Assembly (NCBI GenBank): GCA_944989445.1
Contig: CALYLW010000288.1
Location: 206,001 to 270,000, forward strand
Direction of reading: 5' to 3'
Source: Ampullaceana balthica
Lineage: Eukaryota; Mollusca; Gastropoda; Lymnaeidae
Length of the DNA stretch: 64,000 nt
In this document: piece by piece, positions 22,601 to 28,248 of the stretch
Layout of the letters: each line of letters starts with the position of its first letter
Position numbering within the stretch: position 1 is the first letter of the stretch
Translations under genes and position numbers: made by a program
The notes under the pieces: generated by a model
Database searches by the model: none
Told to the model about the DNA's origin: nothing
The model's input: the letters and a program-made list of their open reading frames with translations, nothing else

Positions 22601-25600
22601 TGACAGAGGCCTTCAGAGACGAGGGTGTTGGTGTTAACCTGAGGTACCGCACAGATGGCAAACTGTTCAACCTTCGGAGGCTCCATGCAAAAACCAAGGT
22701 TATGACAGACATCATCAGAGACCTCCTGTTTGCTGATGACTGTGCCCTCAATGCTGCCTCAGAAGCCGACATGCAATGCAGCGTTAACCTGTTCTCCAGC
22801 GCCTGCACAAACTTTGGTCTGACGATCAACACCAAGAAGACTGAAGTCCTCCATCAGCCTGCGCCTGGAAGGCCCTACGTTGAGCCCAGCATCACTGTCA
22901 ACGGCCAGAGACTCAACACAGTGCAACGGTTCTCATACCTAGGCAGCACACTGTCGCAAAATGCCACCATCGATGACGAAGTGAGCGTCAGAATTGCCAG
23001 AGCCAGCTCCACTTTTGGCAGGTTGTACCCAAATGTCTGGAACAGAAGAGGCATTACCATCCAGACCAAGCTGAAAGTGTACAGGGCGGTGGTGCTCCCC
23101 ACACTGCTATATGCGTGTGAAACATGGACTGTGTATCAGCGCCATGCTAGGAAGCTCAACCACTTTCATTCAACAAGCCTCAGGAAGATCCTCGGCATAA
23201 AGTGGCAGGATAAAATACCAGACACAGTGGTACTGACCAAGGCAGGTCTCCCCAGCATATTCACACTCCTGATGCAGTCCCAGCTTCGTTGGGCAGGGCA
23301 CGTGGTCCGAATGCCAGACGAGAGACTGCCAAAGAGACTCTTCTATGGCGAGCTCCAGCATGGCCAGCGGTCCCACGGTGGGCAAAAGAAACGCTACAAA
23401 GACACACTGAAAGTCTCACTGAAAGCGTTTGCCATCAACCCAGATACGTGGGAACTTGCTGCAAAGGACCGTTCCACCTGGCGTTCTTCCATCCACGAAG
23501 GTGCCAAGTCATGTGAGGCAAACAGGATCACCTCCGCAGAAAAAAAGAGGCAAGCCCGAAAGGCCCGTGCTGTGAACCCTCCTGGAGATGTCCCACTCGT
23601 CCCTTGTCCCTTCTGTTCCCGAACCTTCCGTGCAAGGATCGGCCTCATCAGCCATCTGCGCACACACAAACAAAGCCAGTCCCAGCAACCCTCGGATGAC
23701 TAGAGTGGTCTTCGTCGAATCGACGGACGAACAACAACAATTATTTGTGAAAAGGGATGATGTAAATTAGAAGAAATTTATGCACTGGGTTAAGATTGAG
23801 GCTGATTAGTGGCACTATTATTTTTATATAGAGGGGGACCTTTGTGAACTTTTAAAGGTTACTTGACATTGGTAGTGGCAGGCATCAATATCATCACTCA
23901 ACCTGGGTAAAAAGGAGAATTTGAGATTCAAAAACAAAATATTAATATTTTTATTATGCCCACTCCGTAGCGTAGCACGGGTATTGCGCTTGTGTTAAAT
24001 ATTTTCCTATTGCTACTTGAGTCAGCAAGGTGCTGCATGAGTTAGCAAGGTGCTGCATGAGTTAGCAAGGTGCTGCATGAGTTAGCAAGGTGCTGCATGA
24101 GTTAGCAGGGTGCTGCATGAGTTAGCAGGGTGCTGCATGAGTTAGCAGGGTGCCGCATGAGTTAGCAGGGTGCTTCATGAGTTAGCAAGGTGCTGCATGA
24201 GTTAGCAAGGTGCTGCATGAGTTAGCAAGGTGCTGCATGAGTTAGCAAGGTGCAAAATGAGTTAGCAAGGTGCCAAATGAGTTAGCAAATGCATAATCAT
24301 GAATAATTTATTAATACAGAATAATTGAAGTGTGTTTGTGAAGTCATTTTCGTCCTGGTAAAATGTAGTTTTAATATTGATTAATTTTATAAAATCTTTT
24401 TTTAATTTAAGGACTGGCTTGCAACAGATTTTCCAAATATTCGTGTTGTTAGCATTGGCTATAACTCAGAACTTCACAAATGGGGAGATCACTGTCCTTA
24501 TGAGCAGGACAAGTAAGAATCTCAAACCTTTCAATATTTTTGTTTATAATTTCTACTTACTGCATAAACAAAGTTTTAAAAAAAATAATTGAGGCAGAAT
24601 ATTCAAATAATTGTTTTCCTCAATTTGTTTTAATAAATAATGCTACAGTGGGCTGAAATTTTGCATTTTCTTAATTAATTAATTTTTAATTATTTTTTAA
24701 AATTTGTCCTTTAAAGACGAACAATTGAAGGAAGAAGTAAAGAGTTAATGAAAAAGCTGCAGCTAGCTGGCATAGGTTCCAGACCAATAATATGGATTGG
24801 GCATTCAATGGGAGGTAATTTTTAAGATTATATTAAAATGTATACGTATTAAGGACTAATTTATATTCTGTCAAATATGATAAATTATTGGAGATTAAAC
24901 TAAGATTAAACAATGTTAATAACAATGTAAGACATTTCTGGTTTTTATTTTTTTAAATGGCATGTTAAATAAAATTTTCAAAGGAGCACAAGTAATAGAT
25001 CTTTTTAAAAAAATATTTCAATATTATTAAAAAAATATTTTAAATGAATTCAGGTTCCTAATTAATCATGAATTCTCAGCTGTTATTTTAGTATAATTTA
25101 TGTTTTAAAATAAATTCAATTTTTATAATTTCTGGAAATTTTTCTTAAGGACTAATAATCAAGAAAATTATATCTCTTGGAGAAAATGAAACTCAGTACT
25201 CAAAATTCTCAAGTCAAACAAAGGGTGTGCTTTTCTTTAGTGTACCACACCATGGCTCCTCCGTGGTAGATGTAATGATGTATGCAAAATATCTCCTCTT
25301 TCCATCTGTAGAAGTACAAGAATTACACACCAGTAAGTTGAAATCAAATGTAATGCATTGAATCTGTATGGTACCTTGATGTGTTTCAGTCATAACTTAC
25401 TTTTTTAGATGTTAATTATGGGATCCCCTTAAAAATTTAAAATATAATGATTTAATAAAAAATCTATAACATTTGGTACAACTTGAATTCTCATTGTCAA
25501 CTTTGACACCAAAATTAATTCATGGAGTATTTATAGTTATCATTTTTCTATGGTTGATTTGATTTTAAAACTAAAGATTAATGAAATGTTTATAAAGTAA

Positions 25601-26329
25601 TAAAGAATCTTGCAAATTTGAGAAACATATTGTACACAAAACACTAGTTCCTAGAATGGAAAGATGTGGTAAAGCAGGCCAGGCCCCTTCGTGGGCTGTA
25701 GTGCCACTGATGATGATGATGATAACACTAGCTCAATCATGTCATGGCACTGAGGCAATTTTTGTGCAGATCATTACAATTCAACTTTATAGTATCTGCA
25801 CATCTTTATTTTCAGGTTCTCCAAAATTAGCTGCATTACATGAAACATTTGTCAAGTTCATGAGCAAAAATTCTATTCCTTGCCTTAGTTTTGGGGAAAA
25901 TGCTAAAACTCCACTAAGCCGCCCTCTGCCAAAAGTTTTGGTTGTACCTTTGAATTCTAGTGGTAAAGCTTTTTTTAAAAACATTTTAACTGTTTTTAAG
26001 TTGAAATCAATTGATTAATTGATTTTTTAAAAAAAGTTATTGAAATCACTCATATGCAAATTATTATAAGGAATAAAAATCATTGCAAATTACAGTAAGT
26101 ATGATTTTAAGTTAATATGTTTGACTAAAATTTATGATTTGATGGTCAAAAGTGTTTAACTAAAACTTATATCTCAAAATTCTTTGTTTTACTTTCAGAT
26201 CCTGGCATTGGAAAGTTTGTTAGTGTGCCTGATAATCACATAGATATATGCAAGCCCTGCAATGAAGATGACATAATTTATCAATTGACTAGCAGTTTTA
26301 TAAAAAATATTCTTCACAGCATAAGATAG
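7513..26329 (+). CDS. SERAC1: SERAC1, 15 coding exons, 661 aa (join)
   Basis: Spliced gene. Coding exons: 7513-7684, 9756-9944, 10503-10562, 10753-10881, 13138-13256, 13899-14015, 14147-14260, 15258-15420, 15628-15778, 16515-16626, 24412-24512, 24717-24814, 25150-25332, 25816-25962, 26199-26329. All introns are GT-AG, phases agree at every junction, and the sum is 1986 nt (661 codons plus TAG). Order: basic N-terminus, one hydrophobic segment (about residues 58-72), a repeat-like middle, then an alpha/beta-hydrolase lipase-like domain with VLVHGLRGG, GHSMGG (Ser506 as nucleophile), VPHHGS and NHIDICKP (His632). Human SERAC1 is 654 aa. Known role of the family: phosphatidylglycerol remodelling at mitochondria-ER contacts, linked to cardiolipin and cholesterol handling. 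Intron 10 (7.8 kb) carries a large retrotransposon. The start is the first ATG upstream of a basic leader; 5' non-coding exons cannot be excluded. Identification is from motif and length agreement, not from a search. Confidence 0.93.
8797..9587 (-). mobile_element. 791-bp hAT element with transposase remnant (SERAC1 intron 1)
   Basis: Ends TATGGCTGTTAACTATTAA and GTTAATTTCTGCATCCCTA are inverted relatives, flanked by ATATTTTG at 8789-8796 and 9588-9595, a perfect 8-bp duplication. Minus-strand translation near 8990-9075 gives ERLFSSAGYIVNKTRSSL, the hAT C-terminal dimerisation motif. A second copy of the family is at 37009-37757. A 182-bp MITE is nested inside (9172-9353). Confidence 0.85.
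9172..9353. mobile_element. 182-bp hAT-type MITE nested in the hAT element
   Basis: Ends CAATGTTCCCTTTAAG and CTTAGAGGGAACATAG are inverted relatives, flanked by perfect CATGGTAG duplications (9164-9171, 9354-9361). The paralogous hAT copy has the uninterrupted site near 37533-37548. Confidence 0.85.
9756..9944 (+). CDS. SERAC1: SERAC1 exon 2 (membrane segment)
   Basis: Acceptor CCCAG|TTTTT was chosen because it restores phase with exon 1; the alternative TTACAG|C at 9777 does not. Encodes FIFFTYSIALVLNNG followed by TTVVERK, matching the hydrophobic segment and VVERE region of vertebrate SERAC1. Donor GTG|GTAACT. Confidence 0.82.
10503..10562 (+). CDS. SERAC1: SERAC1 exon 3
   Basis: 60-nt exon between TGCTTTCAG and GTAAGT. 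Its phase fits both neighbours. It encodes EISSRIQVFVFELFNVKK-IW, with little recognisable similarity by itself. Confidence 0.7.
10753..10881 (+). CDS. SERAC1: SERAC1 exon 4
   Basis: Follows CTGCAAG and ends CCAG|GTAGCT. Contains QSKSDDPWTLLELTK, matching the KSKSDD block of vertebrate SERAC1, then a helical stretch ending KSDWP. Confidence 0.85.
10988..12235. mobile_element. 1248-bp hAT-like element (SERAC1 intron 4)
   Basis: Ends TAAGGTTGTTA and TAACAACCTTA are inverted, with GGACCGGTT motifs repeated near both ends. ATCTATAT flanks both sides (10980-10987, 12236-12243), but this is microsatellite sequence, so the duplication is less telling than usual. No transposase frame recognised. Confidence 0.65.
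12360..12840 (-). pseudogene. LINE RNase H fragment (SERAC1 intron 4)
   Basis: Minus-strand translation near the right end gives VTVQWIPSHKNIEGNE, the RNase H C-terminal motif of I/Jockey-type LINEs, followed by a stop and decayed sequence that reads on towards a cysteine-containing 3' region. Frameshifted and non-functional. Confidence 0.7.
13138..13256 (+). CDS. SERAC1: SERAC1 exon 5
   Basis: Acceptor TTGACAG, donor AAAG|GTAGAA. Encodes YKYRVVAQACDPRTL and YYFLPPP, one of the best conserved SERAC1 blocks. Confidence 0.92.
13899..14015 (+). CDS. SERAC1: SERAC1 exon 6
   Basis: 39 full codons between CTTTAAAG and GTAAAT. Encodes NDILSELKHQVLQLPTPP and a following helix; aligned to the linker after the FLPPP block by position. 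Confidence 0.82.
14147..14260 (+). CDS. SERAC1: SERAC1 exon 7
   Basis: 38 codons between CCTGTAG and GTAAGG. Encodes MDILAHFYPGHEDEG and LDTILAYTS. Open reading and both phases agree. Confidence 0.83.
14440..14640. repeat. dispersed repeat, copy 1 (SERAC1 intron 7)
   Basis: GTGGGGCGGGCGCTTATGAG to TTTTGCCTTCTAAATTA is repeated directly at 16022-16110. The following part (about 14530-14630) is the inverse of 15925-16015. Confidence 0.75.
14715..15099. mobile_element. 385-bp TA-flanked MITE (SERAC1 intron 7)
   Basis: CGTATTTATTCGTGTATAGC begins at 14716 and its inverse ends at 15098, about 24 of 25 bases matching. TA lies on both sides (14713-14714, 15100-15101), typical of Tc1/mariner-type non-autonomous elements. 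The small frames inside are not genes. Confidence 0.75.
15258..15420 (+). CDS. SERAC1: SERAC1 exon 8
   Basis: Acceptor TTTTCAG, donor ACAG|GTTAGC. Encodes FIYNHGLAVLQRLCEDFP and ILSNLSCIPELVDFIV, an armadillo-like helical repeat equivalent to the GGLQLLQRLY region of the vertebrate protein. Confidence 0.9.
15628..15778 (+). CDS. SERAC1: SERAC1 exon 9
   Basis: Acceptor GATGCAG, donor ATAG|GTGCAA. Encodes GWVTILRKW, LTALANMDRDW and IVLLHPTQRN, corresponding closely to SGWVSIM, ARILANLDRE and VYVLHPQYR of human SERAC1. Confidence 0.93.
15910..16165. repeat. dispersed repeat, copy 2, with 30-bp inverted arms (SERAC1 intron 9)
   Basis: AATTTAATATGACTAAAAAC... at 16001-16030 is perfectly inverted at 16135-16164 over about 30 bp. 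Shares the GGGCGGGCGCTTATGAGG core with 14440-14640. Confidence 0.8.
16191..16328. repeat. 3 x 46-bp tandem repeat
   Basis: GAGCTGTGGCACATTAGTTG... begins at 16191, 16237 and 16283; the copies are identical by eye. In SERAC1 intron 9. Confidence 0.95.
16515..16626 (+). CDS. SERAC1: SERAC1 exon 10 (hydrolase fold begins)
   Basis: Acceptor TTCCCCAG, donor AAGG|GTAAAT. Encodes ADIVLVHGLRGGAVKTWRQ and SVCWPR, the start of the alpha/beta-hydrolase domain with the oxyanion-region HGL motif. Confidence 0.95.
16908..16919. repeat. 5' target-site duplication of the LINE
   Basis: AATTATTTGTGA, identical to 23739-23750. The joined empty site would read as ordinary AT-rich intron. Confidence 0.85.
16921..19635 (+). 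CDS. patatin/PNPLA-like phospholipase ORF within the LINE insertion
   Basis: Intronless frame of about 904 codons, open from the 5' edge of the insertion to TAG 19633-19635. Residues below count from 16894, where the frame opens with a non-ATG codon after a stop. Residues ~10-640 are Ser/Arg/Lys-rich, probably disordered, with short internal repeats (NKERRPSQ, RSDHR, SRSDSALHK). Residues ~646-880 form a patatin domain of adiponutrin/ATGL type: glycine loop GCGFLG (652-657), nucleophile elbow GASAG (Ser685) and the DGG dyad aspartate (Asp804), followed by TITVSPFDGKSDIGP. All catalytic landmarks are present, so acyl-ester hydrolysis is plausible but unproven. The first in-frame ATG is only at 17329 (residue 146), consistent with 5' truncation. 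Base composition matches the downstream RT ORF, not SERAC1. Its neighbour within the same duplications is the RT ORF. Confidence 0.88.
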   Translation, partial: RPLNKTNSDHSILSRKSIPEITSHNFSASSESADDVRLRKGELKPSCVKSSARRQLNLQYAGSKNARRSSYPHVLQLDRRASYASNSELKEGYANLNTSSATQSSERPSKHSDGRTSVSLEGSRRASREVILEFPPMPKSGNSQSSVAKKWEKSKEKKSGLKPAQSMPGLAEQSSKESRAHSADARPRQSTTCALFLIFRRKKKSKEDRSTSPVTKHQDTLKTGYSTPTSDRLSGPPNKERRPSQTSSNKERRPSQASSTRDRHPTHTPLSRHQPPTPTSHVQSLTPASPTERTPHYETRSRQRHRKEKREQANTPGSRSRSDHRSRSDHRHLRHEDLPPHPSILKSAVEKTLSAPQPSAAPHTSAYLKNTFSKPAGKSKSSSRSTPDKIKSRSKSPTKCPAPKDGLPISQASTATQFELSKNSDNLRKDLKADESSQNYDSIWFADEDVTKTDLDPVEEVVGSLMIVTVESDEKPLSADDCRSSEVVTNAKTGTDSSGDSAQKNSTYKTRVDSRSDSALHKNDSLSDFAILKNESRSDSALHKKALDTSSGSELKNSESACGSAPNLGAKSLVSTSKTDPDTESQYQPTISSSDRNSVSSRSLPKFNPHCQPDADVKVISDTEDFEFRPTDMKGPLNLSLCGCGFLGMYHLGVVSCLAQRAPSLLERVQKVGGASAGALMAAVLVTSKDKIEDSAEHVQNLAKEIHKKPLGALTPGYSFTRSLRYMLDDILPEDAHETAKGRLYVSLANAQTKKNEMMSDYKSREELIEALVASCYIPVYAGMKMPTIRGKYMDGGLSDNMPRFESGRTITVSPFDGKSDIGPKLGQEVEKKAHFINFHNQEYQVNMSNFKKGKDAFFPPKPHVLQEYFEKGRYDASRFLIREGLYEIALQQQSKQVLYESSI
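19636..20412 (+). other. inter-ORF spacer of the LINE insertion
   Basis: GC-rich, no long frame that I recognise. A TAG at 20410-20412 ends the open stretch upstream of ORF2. It is either the LINE's inter-ORF region or, in the transduction model, the original LINE 5' UTR. The exact boundary between patatin 3' sequence and LINE sequence is not visible. Confidence 0.55.
20494..23703 (+). CDS. LINE ORF2: AP endonuclease, reverse transcriptase and C2H2 finger
   Basis: 1069 aa without a break. N-terminal endonuclease/exonuclease/phosphatase domain (~1-240): GAWNVRTL, SETRL, SAYAPT, LLGDFNARVG and WTDHRLI supply the catalytic Asn, Glu, Asp and His. Reverse transcriptase (~450-780): KAPGSDAIPAE, HRGISLLS, QCGFRKERGT, YVDLTKAFD, VKQGCVLAPTLFS and catalytic LLFADDCAL. 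The C-terminal part has LRWAGHVVRM and ends in a C2H2 finger (CPFC...HLRTH). No RNase H is seen. The frame is open back to 20413 and that extra stretch reads like family N-terminus, but no ATG occurs before 20521, which lies inside the endonuclease domain, so the start is undefined. The clade (RTE-like or I/Jockey-like) is not settled by eye. Confidence 0.93.
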   Translation: MGAWNVRTLMDRDDADRPQRRTALIGKELARYGIDIAALSETRLAGEGELCERGSGYTFYWSGRPSEERREAGVGFAVKTTLVGKLAGLPKGVNDRLMTMKLPLAGKKHLTIISAYAPTMTNTDEVKAKFYEELHTVIADVPKADKLILLGDFNARVGKDNVAWEGVLGHHGVGHCNSNGLLLLQTCAEHELLITNTIFRLPTRNRTSWMHPRSKHWHLIDYAIVRKRDRQDVRVTKSMCGAECWTDHRLIITKLNIRIQPKRRPQGKKAPKRLNVAKLMTASCKQSLVDALEERLKSTSPGNQNVEADWASLRELIYTTASETLGHQTRKHKDWFDENCEDIKQLLDEKHLLHQAYLNNPRSTARRVALNNIRRTVQQKLRQMQDDWLSNKADEIQGYADKRDYKNFYNALKEVYGPTPSGSNPLLSADGNTLITDKEKILKRWAEHFESILNRPSTINEEAINRLPQVPTNKALDDPPTLLETQKAIYLLSSGKAPGSDAIPAEVYKEGGTALTERLHHLFLLVWQQETIPQDFKDASIIHLYKQKGSRQACDNHRGISLLSIAGKILARILLNRLTVHLDQGLLPESQCGFRKERGTIDMVFAARQLQEKCQEQNVNLFSTYVDLTKAFDTVGREGLWKIMAKYGCPRKFIVLVRQFHEGMQARVQDSGEFSDPFTVTNGVKQGCVLAPTLFSLMFSAMLTEAFRDEGVGVNLRYRTDGKLFNLRRLHAKTKVMTDIIRDLLFADDCALNAASEADMQCSVNLFSSACTNFGLTINTKKTEVLHQPAPGRPYVEPSITVNGQRLNTVQRFSYLGSTLSQNATIDDEVSVRIARASSTFGRLYPNVWNRRGITIQTKLKVYRAVVLPTLLYACETWTVYQRHARKLNHFHSTSLRKILGIKWQDKIPDTVVLTKAGLPSIFTLLMQSQLRWAGHVVRMPDERLPKRLFYGELQHGQRSHGGQKKRYKDTLKVSLKAFAINPDTWELAAKDRSTWRSSIHEGAKSCEANRITSAEKKRQARKARAVNPPGDVPLVPCPFCSRTFRARIGLISHLRTHKQSQSQQPSDD
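23713..23738 (+). other. LINE 3' hairpin and (AAC)n tail
   Basis: CGTCG-AAT-CGACG hairpin (23713-23725) followed by GACGAACAACAAC. The same stem with a different loop is at 4488-4501. Probable 3' recognition structure for the reverse transcriptase. Confidence 0.65.
23739..23750. repeat. 3' target-site duplication of the LINE
   Basis: AATTATTTGTGA immediately after the (AAC)n tail; the partner is at 16908-16919. Confidence 0.85.
24019..24290. repeat. 20-bp minisatellite, 13.6 copies
   Basis: Unit GAGTTAGCAAGGTGCTGCAT, strictly 20-bp period, with AAGG/AGGG variants clustered in the middle copies. In SERAC1 intron 10, after the LINE. No spacers, so not CRISPR. Confidence 0.97.
24412..24512 (+). 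CDS. SERAC1: SERAC1 exon 11
   Basis: Acceptor TTTAAG, donor ACAA|GTAAGA. Encodes DWLATDFPNIRVVSIGYNS and CPYEQDK, joining phase 0 to exon 10 across the 7.8-kb intron holding the retrotransposon. Confidence 0.94.
24717..24814 (+). CDS. SERAC1: SERAC1 exon 12 (nucleophile elbow)
   Basis: Acceptor CTTTAAAG, donor GGAG|GTAATT. Encodes the LMKKLQLAGIGSRP helix and WIGHSMGG, the GxSxG lipase elbow with putative catalytic Ser506. Confidence 0.95.
25150..25332 (+). CDS. SERAC1: SERAC1 exon 13
   Basis: Acceptor CTTAAG, donor ACCA|GTAAGT. Encodes GVLFFSVPHHGSSVVDV and YLLFPSVEVQEL, both conserved in SERAC1 (VPHHGS, LLFPS). Confidence 0.95.
25816..25962 (+). CDS. SERAC1: SERAC1 exon 14
   Basis: Acceptor TTTTCAG, donor AGTG|GTAAAG. 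Encodes SPKLAALHETFVKFM, CLSFGENAKTPLSR and KVLVVPLNS, matching the SPALKTLQ to VVPVES stretch of the family. Confidence 0.93.
26199..26329 (+). CDS. SERAC1: SERAC1 exon 15 (C-terminus, stop)
   Basis: Acceptor CTTTCAG; encodes VSVPDNHIDICKP with the putative catalytic His632, then a C-terminal helix ending at TAG 26327-26329. Confidence 0.95.
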
Positions 26330-26526
26330 CATTGGTTTTAAAAATAGAAACACTATTTTGGTATTTAAGGAATATTTCCTAAATTTCCAATTCAATATTT
26401 TGATGGTGAATCACACATAAAGAGTCTTGTGTTAGATTTAAGGGTATTGGATTTAAACTCTGCTAACAAACAAAACTTCTGTTTAAGTTTGCTTAAAATT
26501 AAAGGCTGGATTACAGTTACAGATAA

Positions 26527-26532
26527 AATAAA
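26527..26532 (+). promoter_or_regulatory. candidate SERAC1 polyadenylation signal
   Basis: First AATAAA after the SERAC1 stop, about 200 nt downstream. In DNA this AT-rich the hexamer is common by chance. Confidence 0.3.
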
Positions 26533-27390
26533 ATTGAAGATTTCAAACTGTATTTCCTCTCTTTCAGGCTTTTGTTTTCTTTAACCTAAATTTGACAAAG
26601 ATAGCAAATGTTTTTATCCACTCACGATAATATTACCTTGAGACTCATCATAACTTTGTTACAGATGTTTAACTTTGTTACAGATGTTAATTTCCACTAT
26701 CACTACTTTGCCTTTGATTAATTCACTGTAGATTTGTTTAGTGTCATCATTCCAGTAGTGTTGGGCTGAGAATTTAAAGGACTAATTAACTACTTTATTT
26801 ACAGTATATTTATATACTTCATAATTATAATCAAATTAATCTTGATAAAGTTTATTACTTTTAACAAACATTAAAATATAATTAAAATCAACTTAAAAAT
26901 ATCCAATAGGTTAGTTGGAGTTTTTAAAAATTTATTACTTATCAATAGCTGAAAGAATAACTATGGATGAAAAGATAAAATCACATTTTCCATATGAGAA
27001 ATGTAAATATAATTAAATTTTTACTTATGTGTCATGTTATGAATGTTTCATTAAAAGGATTTGGTTCTAAAATGAGAAATTGTTATTGCCTGTTGAGTGA
27101 CTTGGTTTGTGCATTAAAGTAGTAAAATCTTTTAAATATGTGCTGATTGGTGACATAATTCATAACAAAAAAAAACAAACAAAAACCTAAATAAACAACA
27201 TACTGGCTGACTCCTAAAATATTGTTAACAAGTAAGAGCACAACCCCATTTAATTATTTTAAAGTTCATACAATGGTATGTAATTTCTATTGCCTTCATT
27301 TAATCTTTTCAGAAATTAAAAAAAAAGATTTCAGAATGTTTATAATACAATTTTTGCCTAATTAATTAAGTTATTTACATAAATTTAGAT
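26533..27390. other. SERAC1 3' flank, nothing recognised
   Basis: AT-rich sequence between SERAC1 and the next SINE. I see no open frame, terminal repeat or known motif. Confidence 0.5.
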
Positions 27391-27392
27391 AA

Positions 27393-27668
27393 TCAAGTGG
27401 CAAGCGCGCTCGGATGGCGTACCGATGGTCACGGGTTTGAATCCATGTGAAGGCAAGGATTTGTTCCCGGGGAATAGGGCGTCCCTGAGTCCACCCAGCT
27501 CCGAATGGGTACCTAACACTTGTTAGGAAAATGAAGGCGGCTGGGTAATGCGTGGAACCCTTATAGCCGTGGCCTGTGAATGCTGCATCACTTGCCAAAA
27601 GACCAGCATGGTCTGTGGACGCATTAATCTTCTGTATAGAAGGAGCTTATGTATGGATAAGACATAAG
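27393..27668 (+). mobile_element. tRNA-derived SINE, copy 2 (damaged head)
   Basis: The head is partly deleted, but the B-box region GGGTTTGAATCC and body are retained, ending AGGAGCTTATGTATGGATAAG. More diverged than copies 1, 3 and 4. Confidence 0.85.
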
Positions 27669-27839
27669 ACACTCTTTTTCTCAATCAAACCATAATTGAG
27701 AAGTTGTGTAACTTTGTTACAGTTCATTAGAAGTGTTTTAAAACAAAGTTACGCAAGCTTTTGAAGAATGTGTGTGACTGGAAGAATCTGATCACAATTG
27801 AAACATCCTCGGTCCATTAACTAAGGTACATATGTTAGG

Positions 27840-28090
27840 CTTGGCCACTACCTTGGTAACCAAAGCCATCTGCTGAGAAGAGCCATGAAACATTGAGCGT
27901 AGAGAATTCTTATAGCTACCCTAGCTTACTCTCGTTCTAGTTCAGGACACGAATTTAAAATGTGTTCTATTGTTTTAGTGTCTAGGCTTCCAGTTCTGAT
28001 CTAGCCTGTAAAATTATTACAGTTTGTTTGGACAATGTTACATTCTCATTGGAATGACCAGACTCTAGAGTTGGCCACTAAATTTTCACC
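27840..28090 (-). pseudogene. LINE 3' coding fragment
   Basis: Minus-strand reading includes SLDTKTIEHILNSCPELERE, the cysteine motif typical of the end of RNase-H-bearing LINE ORF2. The rest is frameshifted. Confidence 0.6.
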
Positions 28091-28248
28091 ACTCTGTTTC
28101 GCATGACTAATGCATGTTTGCGTGTACCCCTCAGGGTGGTTGTCAGCCCTCCCCGTGGACCGGTTACTCCTAAACTATTGCAACTTTTAAAATCTTGAGA
28201 TAAGTTACGGAGAGTTCGGAGGGCGATAGTTGTCAGAGCACCGTTTTT

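Larger units (their letters stand above)
16920..23738 (+). mobile_element. two-ORF LINE-type insertion with a patatin ORF and a 12-bp TSD
   Basis: The insertion lies in SERAC1 intron 10, in the gene's orientation. AATTATTTGTGA occurs exactly at 16908-16919 and again at 23739-23750, right after an ACAACAACAA tail, as expected for target-primed reverse transcription. Everything between is clearly more GC-rich than the AT-rich intron on both sides. Order: patatin ORF (open from the 5' edge, hence probably 5'-truncated), a ~780-bp GC-rich spacer, an endonuclease/reverse-transcriptase ORF, a 3' hairpin and an (AAC)n tail. Either the patatin ORF is the element's own ORF1, or it was carried along as a 5' transduction. 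The long intact frames suggest a recent insertion. Confidence 0.85.

Noticed and set aside
16920..23738. GC-rich block as horizontal transfer from bacteria
   Set aside because: RT, endonuclease and 3' tail are eukaryotic LINE features, and a retrotransposon insertion explains the composition change.
24019..24290. CRISPR array
   Set aside because: Contiguous 20-bp repeats without spacers in an animal intron; a minisatellite.
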